NCBI RefSeq assembly: GCF_014205255.1
Contig: NZ_JACHNE010000001.1
Coordinates: 2,480,001 to 2,544,000 of the forward strand
Source of the DNA: Streptomyces caelestis
GTDB taxonomy: Bacteria > Actinomycetota > Actinomycetes > Streptomycetales > Streptomycetaceae
Direction of reading: 5' to 3'
Length of the DNA: 64,000 nucleotides
Shown here one piece after another: positions 22,465 to 30,949 of the stretch (position 1 is the first letter of the stretch; each line of letters opens with the position of its first letter). The position numbers and the translations under genes are program-made. The notes under the pieces are model-generated. The model searched no databases, was not told the DNA's origin, and saw only the letters and a list, made by a program, of their open reading frames with translations.

Positions 22465-22749
22465 ATGGCAACGGCGGAACACTGGACGGGCGGAGCGCGG
22501 AACGCACAGATCCGGGACGCGAAGGCGGCGAGGGACGAGCTGGGCGCGGCACTCGCCGAAGTGGGCGTCCTGCTGCCGTCCCTGGGACTGGACACCGTCT
22601 CCCTCGCCAGTGACTACCTGCCGCCCCTTGTGGATCTCGGACGCTGCAACCCCGGCACGGCCCGCAAGTTGGCGGCGGCTCTGCGGGAGAACGAGTTGCT
22701 CGCCAGGGTCCGGGAGGCGAACCGGCAGAGCGTCAACCGTCTTCGGTAG
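22465..22749 (+). CDS. small helical protein divergent from XRE regulator
   Basis: A 94-residue, mostly helical, soluble protein (MATAEHWTGGARNAQIRDAK, then LAAALRENELLARVREANRQ). A GAGG site precedes the ATG at 22465. An earlier start at 22417 lacks coding character. Divergent placement suggests it is controlled by, or acts with, the XRE/DUF397 pair. No family is recognised with confidence. Confidence 0.65.
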   Translation: MATAEHWTGGARNAQIRDAKAARDELGAALAEVGVLLPSLGLDTVSLASDYLPPLVDLGRCNPGTARKLAAALRENELLARVREANRQSVNRLR

Positions 22750-22752
22750 CCC

Positions 22753-22783
22753 GCCCGGCACGGCGTGAACACGCGTGCCGGGC
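22753..22783. terminator. bidirectional terminator
   Basis: A 10-bp stem GCCCGGCACG/CGTGCCGGGC with an 11-nt loop lies between the converging 94-aa and amylase genes. It is three bases beyond the former's stop. Confidence 0.75.
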
Positions 22784-22801
22784 AGCGCGTCACGAGGCGG
22801 C

Positions 22802-24175
22802 TCAGCAGTTCGACTTCCCGGCGTGGATCGCCAGGGCCGTGTTCGAGCCCAGGGTGGCCGTGAGCTGCCCGCTGGAGTTCACCGTCACGGTCGTGTTGTT
22901 CTGTACGTTGCAGTACGTCCCGGCGGGCAGCGACGTGTGGTACGTACGGCTCAGCGAGCCCGACTCGTGATTGATGGCCACGAAGCCCTTGCTGCCGCGC
23001 CCGAACGCGATCGCGTCGCCCCCGTTGTCCCACCAGTTGGTGACGGCCTCACCGCGCGTGGCGTTGCGGAAGGCGACCATGGACTTGATCTCGGGCCAGT
23101 TGTGCTGGCACTTCCAGCCGTCCTGCCAACAGGCGTTGACTTGACCGCCGTTGGGCGGACCCGCGTCGTGGTCGCTGAACTCGTAGCCGGAGTTGAGGTC
23201 GGGGGCGCCGTAGGGCCAGGCCAGCATGAAGACGTTGGCCAGCGTGTAGTTGGCGCCGTCCTTGTAGTTCAGCGTGCTGCCGTTGCGCTCGGTGTCGTGG
23301 TTGTCGACGAAGACACCGGAGACGCCACTGTTCATGTAGCCCCAGCCCTCGCCGTAGTTCCTCAGATAGGCGAGGTTCTCGTTGTTGAAGACGCGCTTGA
23401 GGTCATAGGCGTAGCGGAACTCCTGGACGTCACCGTTACCCGTGTACTCGGTGGGCTGGACGGCCTCGCCGCTGCCGTAAATGACCTCCTGCTTCCAGTA
23501 CACGGAGGGGTTCGTGAGCCGGGACTTGATGTTGGCCAGGTCGGCGGCGTCCATGTGCTTCGCCGCGTCGATGCGGAAGCCGTCGACGCCGAGGGAGAGC
23601 AAATCGTTCACGTACTTGGCGATTGCACCACGGACGTAGTCCTCGCCCGTGTCCAGGTCGGCGAGACCCACCAGTTCGCAACGCTGGACGTCCCAGCGGT
23701 CCCGGTAGTCGCCGATCCGGGAGGTGCAGTCGTCGAAGTCGGGCGAGGAGTACAGCCCTGGATAGTCGTACTTCGTGTACGACGAGCCGCCGGTGCCGGT
23801 GCCGTTGCCCGCCGACATGTGGTTGACCACCGTGTCGACGACGACCTTCACACCGGCCGCGTGGCAGGCGTTCACCATGTTCCGGAAGGCCGCGCGGTCA
23901 CCGAGCCGGCCGGCGATCTTGTAGCTGACCGGCTGGTACGAGGTCCACCACTGCGGGCCCTGTATGTGCTCGGCGGGCGGGGAGACCTGGACGTATCCGT
24001 ATCCGGCGGGCCCGAGGGTGTTGCCGCACTCGCGGGCGACGGAGGCGTACTTCCACTCGAAGAGGACGGCAGTGACGTCCTTGGTGCCAGGTGGGGAGGC
24101 CTGCACACTGGTCGGGTTCATGACAACCGCAGTCGCGGCGAGCGCGACGGCGGCGGCCAGGTGTCTGCGTGCCAT
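22802..24175 (-). CDS. aml: secreted alpha-amylase
   Basis: A 457-residue extracellular GH13 alpha-amylase that hydrolyses internal alpha-1,4 bonds of starch. The signal peptide is at about 1-27, ending VQASPP. The catalytic residues are Asp203 ([12 protein letters not shown]), Glu237 ([10 protein letters not shown]) and Asp294 ([11 protein letters not shown]). The [10 protein letters not shown] motif is also present. The length fits the single-domain streptomycete amylases without a separate starch-binding domain. The last 90 residues are the C-terminal beta-domain. A perfect 24-bp MalR-type palindrome lies 32 bp upstream of the start. A terminator at 22753 closes the transcript. Confidence 0.93.
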   Translation of the reverse strand: MARRHLAAAVALAATAVVMNPTSVQASPPGTKDVTAVLFEWKYASVARECGNTLGPAGYGYVQVSPPAEHIQGPQWWTSYQPVSYKIAGRLGDRAAFRNMVNACHAAGVKVVVDTVVNHMSAGNGTGTGGSSYTKYDYPGLYSSPDFDDCTSRIGDYRDRWDVQRCELVGLADLDTGEDYVRGAIAKYVNDLLSLGVDGFRIDAAKHMDAADLANIKSRLTNPSVYWKQEVIYGSGEAVQPTEYTGNGDVQEFRYAYDLKRVFNNENLAYLRNYGEGWGYMNSGVSGVFVDNHDTERNGSTLNYKDGANYTLANVFMLAWPYGAPDLNSGYEFSDHDAGPPNGGQVNACWQDGWKCQHNWPEIKSMVAFRNATRGEAVTNWWDNGGDAIAFGRGSKGFVAINHESGSLSRTYHTSLPAGTYCNVQNNTTVTVNSSGQLTATLGSNTALAIHAGKSNC

Positions 24176-24206
24176 GTGGGGTTTCCTTCTTCGTTGAAGG
24201 TTCTTG

Positions 24207-24230
24207 CTGCAAGGTTCGGAAACCTTGCAG
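24207..24230. promoter_or_regulatory. MalR operator upstream of amylase
   Basis: Arms CTGCAAGGTT and AACCTTGCAG are exact complements around a 4-nt spacer, with a further CTTGCTGCAAG overlap on the left. The CTTGCA/TGCAAG core is the one reported for MalR in Streptomyces. The site lies 32-55 bp upstream of the amylase start, so binding should block its promoter. Confidence 0.8.
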
Positions 24231-24246
24231 TGACGCAGATGGTAAA

Positions 24247-24274
24247 GGCCCGCCGCCCGAAAGGGCAGCGGGCC
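24247..24274. terminator. terminator after alpha-glucosidase gene
   Basis: GGCCCGC-C-GCCC-GAAA-GGGC-A-GCGGGCC is an 11-bp stem with one mismatch capped by a GAAA tetraloop. It lies 32 bp past the glucosidase stop and before the amylase operator. Confidence 0.75.
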
Positions 24275-24305
24275 GTGCGAAATTCAACGGAGAATCAGGG
24301 AGCGG

Positions 24306-25973
24306 TCAGGCCGTGGTCCACCACACCGTGGTGTCGGCCGGCACCTTCGCCTCGTCGTCGACCTGGACGATCTCCCCGCTGGCGATCAGCACCCGGCCGT
24401 AGGCCGGCATCGCCACCGACTCGCCGGTGGTGTTCGCGACGCACACGAACTCCCCGCGCCGGAACGCCAGCACACCCTCGGGCGCCCGCAGCCACTCCAC
24501 GGAGGAGCCGGCGCCGAGGTCGGGCCGCTCGCGGCGCACGGCGAGCGCGGCCCGGTACAGCTCCAGGGTCGAGCCGGACTCGCCGGTCTGCGCCTCGACG
24601 CTCAGCTCGCCCCAGCCCTCCGGCTGCGGCAGCCAGCTGCCCCCGTCACCGAAGCCGTACGACGACCCGGTCCTGGTCCACGGGATCGGCACCCGGCACC
24701 CGTCGCGGAAGCCGTCCTGGCCCGCGCCCCGGAAGTACGCCGGGTCCTGGCGCACCTCGTCGGACAGGTCGACGACGTCCGGAAGGCCCAGCTCCTCGCC
24801 CTGGTAGATGTAGGCCGAGCCGGGCAGCGCGAGCATCAGCAGGGTCGCGGCCCGGGCCCTGCGCAGGCCCAGTCCCCGGTCGCCGGCCAGGCGGATCTGG
24901 GTGCCGAGGCCTGGCGGGTTGGCGAAGCGGGTGGCGTGCCGGGTCACGTCGTGGTTGGACAGGACCCAGGTGGCGGGGGCGCCGACCGGGCGCATGGCCT
25001 CCAGGGTGCGGTCGATGACCTCGCGCATCTCCGCGGCGTCCCAGTGGGTGCTGAGGTACTGGAAGTTGAAGGCCTGGTGCAGCTCGTCCGGACGGACGTA
25101 GTGGGCGGTGCGCTCGATGGTGGGCGTCCACGCCTCGGCGACGAAGATGCGCTCCCCCGAATACTCGTCGAGGATCAGCCGCCACTGCCGGTAGATCTCG
25201 TGCACTCCGTCCTGGTCGAAGAACGGCATGACGTCGTTGCCCAGCAGCTTCACCTGGTCATGGGATCCAAGGTCGGGCAGCCCCTCCGCCTTCACCAGAC
25301 CGTGGGCGACATCGATCCGGAAGCCGTCGACGCCCATGTCCAGCCAGAAGCGCAGGATGGAGCGGAACTCGTCGCCGACCGCCGGGTGCTCCCAGTTGAA
25401 GTCGGGCTGCTCGGGGGCGAACAGGTGCAGGTACCACTCACCGTCCGGGACCCGTGTCCACGCGGGTCCGCCGAAGATCGACTCCCAGTCGTTGGGCGGC
25501 AGTTCGCCGTTCTTCCCCTTGCCTGGGCGGAAGTGGTAGCGGTCCCGCAGGGGGGAGCCCGGGCCCTCCGCGACGGCCCGCTTGAACCACTCGTGCTGGT
25601 CGGAGGAATGGTTGGGCACGAGGTCGACGATGATCCTGAGGCCCAGCTCGTGGGCGTCGCGGATCAGCGCGTCGGCGTCCAGGAGGTTGCCGAACATCGG
25701 GTCGACGGCCCGGTAGTCCGCGACGTCGTAGCCGGCGTCGGCCTGCGGCGAGGCGTAGAAGGGGCTGAGCCACACGGCGTCCACGCCGAGATCGCGCAGG
25801 TACGGCAGGCGGGTGCGGACACCTTCCAGGTCGCCCATGCCGTCGCCGTTGCTGTCGGCGAAACTGCGCGGGTACACCTGGTAGATCACCGCGTCCCGCC
25901 ACCAGTCGCGACGCTTGGCGACGGCCACTGCGGACGTGGGGGTGGGGGCGGGTGCAGCTGAGTGCTGGCTCAT
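24306..25973 (-). CDS. aglA: cytoplasmic alpha-glucosidase (GH13)
   Basis: A 555-residue GH13 oligo-1,4/1,6-glucosidase-like enzyme with no signal peptide. It should split imported maltose and maltodextrin inside the cell. Motifs are [23 protein letters not shown] (Asp221), FVAEAWT (Glu280) and LSNHDVTRH (Asp342). The start is MSQHSAAPAP at 25973, preceded by AAGGA. An upstream in-frame ATG at 26006 lacks a ribosome site. It follows malG with a 143-bp gap holding a long hairpin, so it is probably the last, attenuated gene of the mal operon. Confidence 0.88.
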   Translation of the reverse strand: MSQHSAAPAPTPTSAVAVAKRRDWWRDAVIYQVYPRSFADSNGDGMGDLEGVRTRLPYLRDLGVDAVWLSPFYASPQADAGYDVADYRAVDPMFGNLLDADALIRDAHELGLRIIVDLVPNHSSDQHEWFKRAVAEGPGSPLRDRYHFRPGKGKNGELPPNDWESIFGGPAWTRVPDGEWYLHLFAPEQPDFNWEHPAVGDEFRSILRFWLDMGVDGFRIDVAHGLVKAEGLPDLGSHDQVKLLGNDVMPFFDQDGVHEIYRQWRLILDEYSGERIFVAEAWTPTIERTAHYVRPDELHQAFNFQYLSTHWDAAEMREVIDRTLEAMRPVGAPATWVLSNHDVTRHATRFANPPGLGTQIRLAGDRGLGLRRARAATLLMLALPGSAYIYQGEELGLPDVVDLSDEVRQDPAYFRGAGQDGFRDGCRVPIPWTRTGSSYGFGDGGSWLPQPEGWGELSVEAQTGESGSTLELYRAALAVRRERPDLGAGSSVEWLRAPEGVLAFRRGEFVCVANTTGESVAMPAYGRVLIASGEIVQVDDEAKVPADTTVWWTTA

Positions 25974-26026
25974 GTCGTCCTTGATGCGTAACAGAGAAGT
26001 GGTCATGTGAGGCGTGGGGTGGGTGA

Positions 26027-26075
26027 CGAGGCGGCCGCGGCACAGCGGGGTCGGATGGGCACCGCGGCCGCCTCG
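26027..26075. terminator. attenuating hairpin between malG and alpha-glucosidase
   Basis: Perfect 14-bp arms CGAGGCGGCCGCGG and CCGCGGCCGCCTCG flank a 21-nt loop in the malG-glucosidase gap. It is likely a partial terminator or mRNA-stability element setting the level of the downstream gene. Confidence 0.6.
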
Positions 26076-26116
26076 GGCTTGTGACGTGGTTCGGCAGCGC
26101 CCCGAGGGGCACCGGG

Positions 26117-27025
26117 TCACCCCTTCGTGCCACCGGCGGTCAGCCCGGTCACCAGGTTCTTCTGCACGAGGTAGAAGAAGATGGCGGCCGGTATGGCGAT
26201 CAGCACAGCCGTCGCGGCCATCAGGTTCCGCTGCGCGTCGTGCTCGCTCACGAACGTCTGCAGACCGACGGCGAAGGTGTACTTGTCGTCGCTGAGCATG
26301 AACGTGGAGGCGAACGCGACCTCCCCGAAGGCGGTGAGGAAGCTGTAGAACGCCGCGACCGCGAGTCCCGGCTTGGCGAGCGGCAGGATCAGCCGCGCGA
26401 ACGTGCCGAAGGGGGTCAGCCCGTCGACGCGCCCGGCCTCGTCGATCTCGAACGGGATGGTGTCGAAATAGCCTTTCATCAGCCAGGCGCAGTACGGCAC
26501 GATCGTGGTGCAGTTGACAAGGATGAGTCCAAGGTAGCTGTCGATGAGCCGCAGATCCGAGAGGATCTGGTACATCGGCACGATCAGTACCGCGATCGGG
26601 AACATCTGGGTGACCAGCAGCACCCACATCAGCTTCCGGTAGCCGGGGAACCGCATGCGGGAGACCGCGTAGCCGGTGGACGCGGCGACGACGACGCCGA
26701 TGAGCGTCGTGCCCAGCACCACGACCAGCGTGCTCGTGAGCCAGTCGAAGAAGCTCGTGTCCTTGAGGACGAACGCGTAGTTGTCGAACGTCATCTTGCC
26801 CCAGATGCGCCCGGGGTGGAGGTAGTCGTCCTGGTCCGGGCCGAGGGACAGGAAGAGCAGCCAGGCGATCGGGAAGAGCGCGGCCAGGCTCGCGCCGATC
26901 AGGATGGCGTGCGAGACGAGGGAGGTCGCGCGGCTGTGCTCGCCGCGGCGGCGGGTCCTGCGGGGTGCTGCGGCGGGGCGCCGCCCGGTGTCCGCGGTGG
27001 AGGTCTCGACGGTGGTCGTACTCAT
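26117..27025 (-). CDS. malG: maltose/maltodextrin ABC transporter permease MalG
   Basis: A 302-residue integral membrane protein with six predicted membrane segments. The permease EAA loop is visible as EIDEAGRVDGLTPFGTFARL, ILPLAKPG, the cytoplasmic contact for the ATPase. It begins 15 bp after malF. No ATPase gene is encoded in the operon. Streptomycete sugar transporters share the ATPase MsiK, encoded elsewhere. Confidence 0.9.
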   Translation of the reverse strand: MSTTTVETSTADTGRRPAAAPRRTRRRGEHSRATSLVSHAILIGASLAALFPIAWLLFLSLGPDQDDYLHPGRIWGKMTFDNYAFVLKDTSFFDWLTSTLVVVLGTTLIGVVVAASTGYAVSRMRFPGYRKLMWVLLVTQMFPIAVLIVPMYQILSDLRLIDSYLGLILVNCTTIVPYCAWLMKGYFDTIPFEIDEAGRVDGLTPFGTFARLILPLAKPGLAVAAFYSFLTAFGEVAFASTFMLSDDKYTFAVGLQTFVSEHDAQRNLMAATAVLIAIPAAIFFYLVQKNLVTGLTAGGTKG

Positions 27026-27039
27026 TTCGGACTCCTGCC

Positions 27040-28044
27040 TCAGATCGCGAGCTGCTGCTCGTTGCGGTTCAGCCAGCGGCGGTAGAAGGAGGTGAAGACG
27101 ATCAGGATGGACAGGAGCAGGATTCCGTAGGCGGCGGACTGGGCGTAGTCGCGCGGCTGCTGTCCGAAGCCCAGGTGGTAGGCCCAGGTCACGAGGATCT
27201 GGGCGTCCGGGGCGGTGTTGCCGAACAGCAGGAAGATGATGGCGAACTGGTTGAAGGTCCAGATCACGCCGAGGAGGACGACCGTGGTGCTGACGGACCT
27301 CAGACCGGGCAGGGTGACGTACCGGAACCGCTGCCAGGCGTTGGCGCCGTCCATCTCGGACGCCTCGTAGAGGCTCGCGTCGATCGACTGGAGTCCGCCG
27401 AGCAGCGAGACCATCATGAACGGCACCCCGCACCAGGTGTTGACCATGATCGCGGAGAACCGCTGCCAGAAGGTGTCCTCCAGCCACGAGGGCGTCGGCA
27501 GGTGCAGGAAGTCCAGGCCGGAGTTGATGATGCCGCCGTCGGCGAGCATGAACCGCCAGCCGAACACGGTGACGAAGGTCGGCACGGCCCAGGGCAGCAC
27601 CAGGATCATCCGGTAGAGGGTGCGCCCGCGCAGCTTCTGGTTGAGCAGCAGGGCGAGCCCGAGGCCGATGCCGTAGTGCAGGGTGACGCAGGCCGCCGTC
27701 CAGAAGACCGTCCACAGGAAGTGCGACCAGAAGCGGTCGTAGGCCGTCGGGCCCCACAGGATGTCGGCGTAGTTGTCCAGGCCGATGAACTTGTAGGTGG
27801 CGTCGATCTCGTTGACGCCGATCGTGCGGGCGGTGTTCAGGCTGGTGGCGTCGGTGAACGTGAGGTACAGGCCGTACGCCAGCGGGTACAGCACGAGGAC
27901 GCCGAGGACGATCGCCACCGGGGCGGTCATCGCGTAGGCGTACCAGTGCTTGTGGAAGCCGTTCTTCAGCCGCCGGCCCGGCCCGGGGCGCGGTTCCCGC
28001 TCACCGCGCCGCTTGCCGGTCGCTCGGTCGATGACGACGGTCAT
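27040..28044 (-). CDS. malF: maltose/maltodextrin ABC transporter permease MalF
   Basis: A 334-residue permease with about six to seven membrane segments and an EAA-like loop (DASLYEASEMDGANAWQRFR, YVTLPGLR) contacting the ATPase. It lacks the large periplasmic loop of enteric MalF, as is usual in Gram-positives. It follows malE with a 118-bp gap holding a hairpin, and precedes malG by 14 bp. Confidence 0.9.
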   Translation of the reverse strand: MTVVIDRATGKRRGEREPRPGPGRRLKNGFHKHWYAYAMTAPVAIVLGVLVLYPLAYGLYLTFTDATSLNTARTIGVNEIDATYKFIGLDNYADILWGPTAYDRFWSHFLWTVFWTAACVTLHYGIGLGLALLLNQKLRGRTLYRMILVLPWAVPTFVTVFGWRFMLADGGIINSGLDFLHLPTPSWLEDTFWQRFSAIMVNTWCGVPFMMVSLLGGLQSIDASLYEASEMDGANAWQRFRYVTLPGLRSVSTTVVLLGVIWTFNQFAIIFLLFGNTAPDAQILVTWAYHLGFGQQPRDYAQSAAYGILLLSILIVFTSFYRRWLNRNEQQLAI

Positions 28045-28112
28045 GGTTCGACACCTTCTGGAAGTTCACGGAGGTCAAGGGGAGCTGCCCGGGCGCAGGC
28101 GTGGACCGGTGG

Positions 28113-28151
28113 CCGCCGGACCCCCTCCCCCATGACCGGGGGATCCGGCGG
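28113..28151. promoter_or_regulatory. hairpin between malE and malF
   Basis: CCGCCGGA-c-CCCC pairs with GGGG-a-TCCGGCGG (13 pairs, one mismatch, 11-nt loop) in the malE-malF gap. Such hairpins typically stabilise the binding-protein mRNA or end part of the transcript, giving more MalE than MalFG. Confidence 0.55.
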
Positions 28152-28162
28152 TCACGCGGCGG

Positions 28163-29431
28163 TCACTTGGAGAAGTCCGGCACCAGCTTGGCGATGGCGG
28201 TCTCGGCGTCGCCGAGGCCCTTGTCCAGGGACTCCTTGCCGCCCGCGATCTCGATCAGCTCGTCGTCGAGCGGGCCCCACAGCGAGCTGTACTCGGGCAG
28301 TGCCGGGCGCGGCTGGGCGGAGGACAGCACGCCCTGGTAGCCGGCGATGCCGGGGTCGGCCTTGATCTCGGCGGTGTAGGCGTCCTCGCGCGTGGGGAGC
28401 GTGGAGTTCTTCAGCGCGATGGTCTCCTGGGCCTTCGCCGACGTCATGAAGTTGACGAACTTCAGCGAGGCCTTCTGGTGGGCCGCGTCGGAGCCGGCGT
28501 AGACGGAGAGGTTGTGGCCGCCGGTCGGGGCGCCCGCCTTGCCGGTGGAGCCGGCCGGGACGGTGGCGATGCCGAGGTTGTTCTTGTCCTTGAAGGCAGA
28601 GCCCTTGTAGAAGTTCGTGATCTCCCAGGGGCCCTGGATGATCGAGGCGACCTTGCCGCTGACGAACGCCTCCTGGATGTGGGCGTAGGCGTCCGCGGTG
28701 GTGTCCGCCTTGTGCAGGCCCTTGCCGCTGAAGAGGCTCTGCCAGGTGCCGTAGGCCTTCTTGGCGGCGGGCGAGGTGACGGTGATCTTCTTGGCGTCGA
28801 CGTCGACGGTGTCGGTGCCCTCGCCGTAGAGGAAGGTCTGGGCGTAGTAGCCCTGGGTGGAGCCCCAGTAGCCGTCGGCGCCGGTCTTGTCCTTGATCGT
28901 GGCGGCGGCCTTCTTCAGGTCGTCCCAGGTCTTGGGGGCTTCGACGCCGGCCTTCTCGAACAGTTCCTTGTTGTAGACGAGGGCGAGGGTGTCCGTGGTG
29001 AACGGGACGCCGTAGGTCTTGCCGTCGTACTTGGCCTGCTCGATCAGGCTGGGCTGGAACTTGTCCTGCTCGGCGAGGGCCTCGGTGCCGTCCAGCGGGA
29101 GGAAGAAGCCCTTCTTGGCGAAGGCCGGGGTCCAGCCGACCTCGGAGCGCAGCACGTCGGGGGCGCCCTTGGAGCCGGCGGCGGTGTCGAACTTGTTCTG
29201 CGCCTGGTCGAAGGGGACGTTGACGTAGTTGACCTTGATGTCCTTGTTGGCGGCCTCGAACTCCTTGACCAGGGCCTGGTACGCCGGCGCCTCGTTGGTG
29301 GCGTTGGAGGTGTCCCACCAGGTGATGGTGACCGGGCCGTCGGCCTCGTCGCCGCTGTCGCTCCCGCCGCACGCCGTCGCCGCCAGGGCGAGGGACGCCA
29401 CCAGCGCGGTGGCCGCTATGCCACGCCGCAT
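28163..29431 (-). CDS. malE: maltose/maltodextrin-binding lipoprotein MalE
   Basis: A 422-residue extracytoplasmic solute-binding protein. A signal peptide ends at the lipobox AATAC, with lipidated Cys21. The fold is the type-1 sugar-binding one (VTITWWDTSNATNEAPAYQ, FVSGKVASIIQGPW). It delivers maltose/maltodextrins to MalFG. The start is the ATG at 29431 with AAGGAG upstream. Two MalR-type operators lie in the malE-malR gap, one 101 bp upstream of malE, so induction by maltose is expected. Confidence 0.93.
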   Translation of the reverse strand: MRRGIAATALVASLALAATACGGSDSGDEADGPVTITWWDTSNATNEAPAYQALVKEFEAANKDIKVNYVNVPFDQAQNKFDTAAGSKGAPDVLRSEVGWTPAFAKKGFFLPLDGTEALAEQDKFQPSLIEQAKYDGKTYGVPFTTDTLALVYNKELFEKAGVEAPKTWDDLKKAAATIKDKTGADGYWGSTQGYYAQTFLYGEGTDTVDVDAKKITVTSPAAKKAYGTWQSLFSGKGLHKADTTADAYAHIQEAFVSGKVASIIQGPWEITNFYKGSAFKDKNNLGIATVPAGSTGKAGAPTGGHNLSVYAGSDAAHQKASLKFVNFMTSAKAQETIALKNSTLPTREDAYTAEIKADPGIAGYQGVLSSAQPRPALPEYSSLWGPLDDELIEIAGGKESLDKGLGDAETAIAKLVPDFSK

Positions 29432-29532
29432 GAGTTCTCCTTGAGGGTGAAAGCCCGTTTCGTGCTGCCGACTGCGCCGTTGGCCGCCGGGCGTCGGTGA
29501 GATTAGCCGCGCTGGAAGGAGTTGCGAAAGAC

Positions 29533-29553
29533 CTTGCAGCAAAATGATGCAAG
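29533..29553. promoter_or_regulatory. MalR operator, malE side
   Basis: CTTGCA-9 nt-TGCAAG, the MalR core, lies 102 bp upstream of malE in the malE-malR gap. The flanking ACC...GGT also pair. Confidence 0.72.
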
Positions 29554-29638
29554 AGGTGCGGATGGTTATCCCGCCGTGACCTCCCCCGACCCTGGTGGAA
29601 CGGGGATGACCGGCTGATCGGCGGGGAGTCGGACAGTT

Positions 29639-29662
29639 GTGCAAGACTCTGCAAGCACTTGC
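29639..29662. promoter_or_regulatory. MalR operator, malR side
   Basis: A direct GCAAG-5 nt-GCAAG pair followed by a complementary CTTGC lies about 160 bp upstream of the malR GTG. Together with the site at 29533 it could let MalR control both divergent transcripts. Confidence 0.6.
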
Positions 29663-29821
29663 CATCCGTTGCCGCCGGGGGAATCATCCGTTGCGGATCG
29701 GCGCCGACCACGACTTCGAGGGACCGCGATGACCAAGCCACCCGCAGCGGGCCGTCCGCCGGCCCGCACCAGGCGTCCCGTCGGTGTGCAAGCGGAACCC
29801 CGGCCGCTACAGTCCAGTGCT

Positions 29822-30856
29822 GTGACCACACGGCTTGCGGACATCGCTGCGCAGGCGGGGGTGAGCGAAGCGACCGTCAGCCGCGTCCTCAACGGGAAGC
29901 CGGGCGTCGCCGCCACCACCCGCGAGTCCGTGCTGGCCGCCCTCGACGTGCTGGGCTACGAACGCCCCGTGCGGCTGCGGCAGCGCAGCGAGGGCCTGGT
30001 CGGTCTGATCACCCCGGAGCTGGAGAACCCGATCTTCCCGGCCCTGGCCCAGGTCATCGGCCAGGCGCTGACCCGGCAGGGCTACACGCCCGTGCTGGCC
30101 ACCCAGACGCCGGGCGGCTCCACCGAGGACGAGCTCACGGAGATGCTCGTCGACCGGGGGGTCGCCGGCATCATCTACGTCTCCGGGCTGCACGCGGACA
30201 CCACCGCCGACATGCAGCGCTACGACCGGCTGCGCGCGCAGGGCGTGCCGTACGTGCTGGTCGACGGCTTCTCGCCGAAGGTGCAGGCGCCGTTCATCTC
30301 CCCCGACGACCGCGCGGCGATGAACCTGGCGGTGACGCACCTGGTGTCCCTCGGGCACACGCGGATCGGTCTGGCCCTGGGGCCCAAGCGGTTCGTGCCC
30401 GTGCAGCGCAAGATCGAGGGGTTCGTGCGCACCATGCAGGACCAGTTGAGCCTGCGCGCCGAGACCGTCGAGACGGAGCTGGTGCAGCACTCCCTCTACA
30501 CCCTGGAGGGCGGGCAGGCCGCGGCCGCGGCGCTGATCGAGCGGAACTGCACGGCCGTGGTGTGTGCCAGCGACATGATGGCGCTGGGCGCGATCAGGGC
30601 GGCGCGGCAGCGCGGCCTGGAGGTTCCGACGGACATCTCCGTGGTCGGCTTCGACGACTCTCCGTTGATCGCCTTCACCGACCCGCCGCTGACCACGATC
30701 CGCAAGCCGGTCCCGGCGATGGGCCAGGCGGCGGTGCGCACGCTGCTGGAGGAGATCGGCGGGACTCCGGCCCCCCACAGCGAGTTCGTGTTCATGCCGG
30801 AACTGGTGGTGCGCGGTTCGACCGCTTCGGCACCCGGGGACCGCGCTCGCCCCTGA
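29822..30856 (+). CDS. malR: LacI-family maltose regulon repressor MalR
   Basis: A 344-residue LacI-type repressor divergent from malE. The N-terminal helix-turn-helix is TRLADIAAQAGVSEATVSRV followed by LNGKPGV. The rest is the periplasmic-binding-protein-like sugar domain (GLVGLITPELENPIFPALAQ). It should repress the amylase, malEFG and probably amylopullulanase genes until maltose binds. I chose the GTG at 29822, giving VTTRLADI and the usual LacI N-terminus. An in-frame ATG at 29729 with a GAGG site would add 31 basic residues and cannot be excluded. Confidence 0.9.
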   Translation: MTTRLADIAAQAGVSEATVSRVLNGKPGVAATTRESVLAALDVLGYERPVRLRQRSEGLVGLITPELENPIFPALAQVIGQALTRQGYTPVLATQTPGGSTEDELTEMLVDRGVAGIIYVSGLHADTTADMQRYDRLRAQGVPYVLVDGFSPKVQAPFISPDDRAAMNLAVTHLVSLGHTRIGLALGPKRFVPVQRKIEGFVRTMQDQLSLRAETVETELVQHSLYTLEGGQAAAAALIERNCTAVVCASDMMALGAIRAARQRGLEVPTDISVVGFDDSPLIAFTDPPLTTIRKPVPAMGQAAVRTLLEEIGGTPAPHSEFVFMPELVVRGSTASAPGDRARP

Positions 30857-30949
30857 GGTTCACGGCTGGTTTTCGCCCTAGAACATGCGGCCCGCACCAA
30901 GGCGGAGGATGATCGGGGAGACAGGGCTTTTCTGGCAGACTTTGTGCCT

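Noticed and set aside
27026..27757. Upstream extension of the malG frame over malF
   Set aside because: Arg/His-rich translation in the wrong frame of malF. malG starts cleanly at 27025, 15 bp after malF.
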